A DNA stretch of 64,000 bases, taken from assembly GCA_021371855.1 (NCBI GenBank), contig JAJFVL010000049.1:134226-198225 (forward strand). The letters run 5' to 3'. Source of the stretch: Bacteroidales bacterium (GTDB taxonomy: Bacteria > Bacteroidota > Bacteroidia > Bacteroidales > VadinHA17). Positions 63,166 through 64,000 of this stretch are shown in pieces. Both the position numbers and the translations under genes were made by a program. The notes under the pieces were generated by a model that was not told where the DNA came from, made no database searches, and worked only from the letters and a program-made list of their open reading frames with translations. Each line of letters starts with the position of its first letter. Within the stretch, counting starts at the first letter, position 1.

Positions 63166-64000
63166 TCAGGAAATTTCTCCTGCAAGGGAACTGTTCAATG
63201 ATTTGACTACCTCTTCCCGGGATGAATACCTTCCAAGCAGATGCATGAGCTTGGTAACAGAAGCTTCAGTTGTAATATCTTTACCGCTTAACACACCTGC
63301 AGCAAGCATCTGGCGGCTTGTCTCATATAAACCCATTTCAACGCTTCCTCCATGACACTGGGTAACGTTCAGAATTATCCCCCCCATATCAATAAAATGT
63401 TTAAGATCATCCAGGAACCATTGATAGGTGGGAGCATTCCCTGAACCAAAGGTCTCTATTATTAATCCTCTTAATCCTTGTGTATTAATAACAGCCTGAA
63501 CCAGTTTTCTGTTTATCCCGGGGAACAGTTTCAGAATAGCAACATTATTGTCGAACGATTTATGCACAACAAGGTTATTCTCTTCTGAAGGATAGTTGAT
63601 CAGGTTTCTGAAATATTTCAGATGTAGCCCGACTTCTGCAAGGGGAGGGTAGTTTGGAGAGAAAAAGGCATCAAAATGCTCAGCGCTCATTTTTGTTGTA
63701 CGATTTCCCCTGGTAAGCTTATTATCGAAATAAATACAAACTTCCGGTACCGATGCAAATCCATTTTCAACAGCTGCGGCAATTTCTATTGCAGTAATAA
63801 GATGTTCCCTCCCGTCCGTGCGAAGAAGCCCAATCGGCAATTGTGAACCGGTCAGAATAACCGGCTTTCTCAGGTTCTCCAGCATAAAGCTCAATGCCGA
63901 TGCGGTATAGGCCATGGTATCTGTGCCATGCAATACTACAAAACCGTCAAAATTATTGTAATTCTCTTCAACTATATCCGCCATTTTAATCCATATTCCC
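63166..64000 (-). CDS. ansA: Type I L-asparaginase (5' end outside the window)
   Basis: The frame is open through the window end, so the N-terminus with the first catalytic Thr is missing. An internal Met at 63984 is not the true start, since GIWIK precedes it in frame. The visible part has the second active-site motif VVLHGTDTMAYTASALSFM, then TGSQLPIGLLRTDGREHL, and NVTQCHGGSVEMGLYETS near the C-terminus. This fits the cytoplasmic type I asparaginase that converts asparagine to aspartate and ammonia, the opposite reaction to AsnA encoded 9 kb away. The downstream neighbour is tRNA-Ser on the same strand. Confidence 0.92.
   Translation of the reverse strand, partial: GIWIKMADIVEENYNNFDGFVVLHGTDTMAYTASALSFMLENLRKPVILTGSQLPIGLLRTDGREHLITAIEIAAAVENGFASVPEVCIYFDNKLTRGNRTTKMSAEHFDAFFSPNYPPLAEVGLHLKYFRNLINYPSEENNLVVHKSFDNNVAILKLFPGINRKLVQAVINTQGLRGLIIETFGSGNAPTYQWFLDDLKHFIDMGGIILNVTQCHGGSVEMGLYETSRQMLAAGVLSGKDITTEASVTKLMHLLGRYSSREEVVKSLNSSLAGEIS

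Overview
The window looks like chromosome from a member of the Bacteroidota, most likely the Bacteroidales/Marinilabiliales side. The evidence is three SusC/SusD outer-membrane uptake pairs with FecI/FecR-type regulators, two type IX secretion (T9SS) sorting domains, an IPExxxVDY-family gene next to rnc, low GC outside a few patches, and promoter boxes of the Bacteroidota form TAnnTTTG. No phage, conjugative module, intact insertion sequence or CRISPR array is visible.

Region 1 (1-21.6 kb) is mostly core genome. It holds the tail of a TonB-dependent receptor, a small lipoprotein, a MerR regulator, a mini T9SS-sorted protein and kdsB. Then come a receiver-less sigma-54 activator with lptE, a TPR-type protein and secG, followed by groES-groEL and lepA. 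A RprXY-like two-component pair, a fatty-acid/RNA block (acpP-fabF-rnc-IPExxxVDY gene-membrane protein), purN, an M23 peptidase and leuS complete it.

Region 2 (21.7-57.5 kb) is accessory. It opens with tRNA-Arg, a broken tRNA-Val remnant, a nitroreductase and a NagX/MurT-like membrane protein. It then carries three consecutive minus-strand units, each ordered ECF sigma - fecR - susC - susD. They are interleaved with an M55 D-aminopeptidase, a beta-lactamase-fold serine hydrolase and a ceramidase-like hydrolase. Units 2 and 3 are close paralogues with the same terminator stem. None of the units carries a glycoside hydrolase; the neighbours suggest uptake of D-amino-acid or cell-wall-derived compounds, which is inference. 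Each susC start codon overlaps a plus-strand TAAATTTG box, followed by a plus-strand terminator in the fecR-susC gap. This is the layout expected for cis-antisense repressor RNAs of the DonS type. Two genes (ceramidase-like and a 187-aa unknown) share a conserved leader of about 70 bp that can form alternative hairpins. The gap at 33.7-34.0 kb holds the decayed tail of a second NagX-like gene. asnA and a TonB receptor/DUF4249 pair close the region.

Region 3 (57.5-64 kb) has a degraded intergenic stretch with a PEGA-domain remnant and a 1424-aa secreted lipase-like protein built of 534-bp tandem repeats with a T9SS signal. tRNA-Ser(GGA) and a type I asparaginase cut by the window end follow.

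All names come from reading motifs in the translated sequence. No database search was possible, so family assignments for weakly conserved proteins are provisional.
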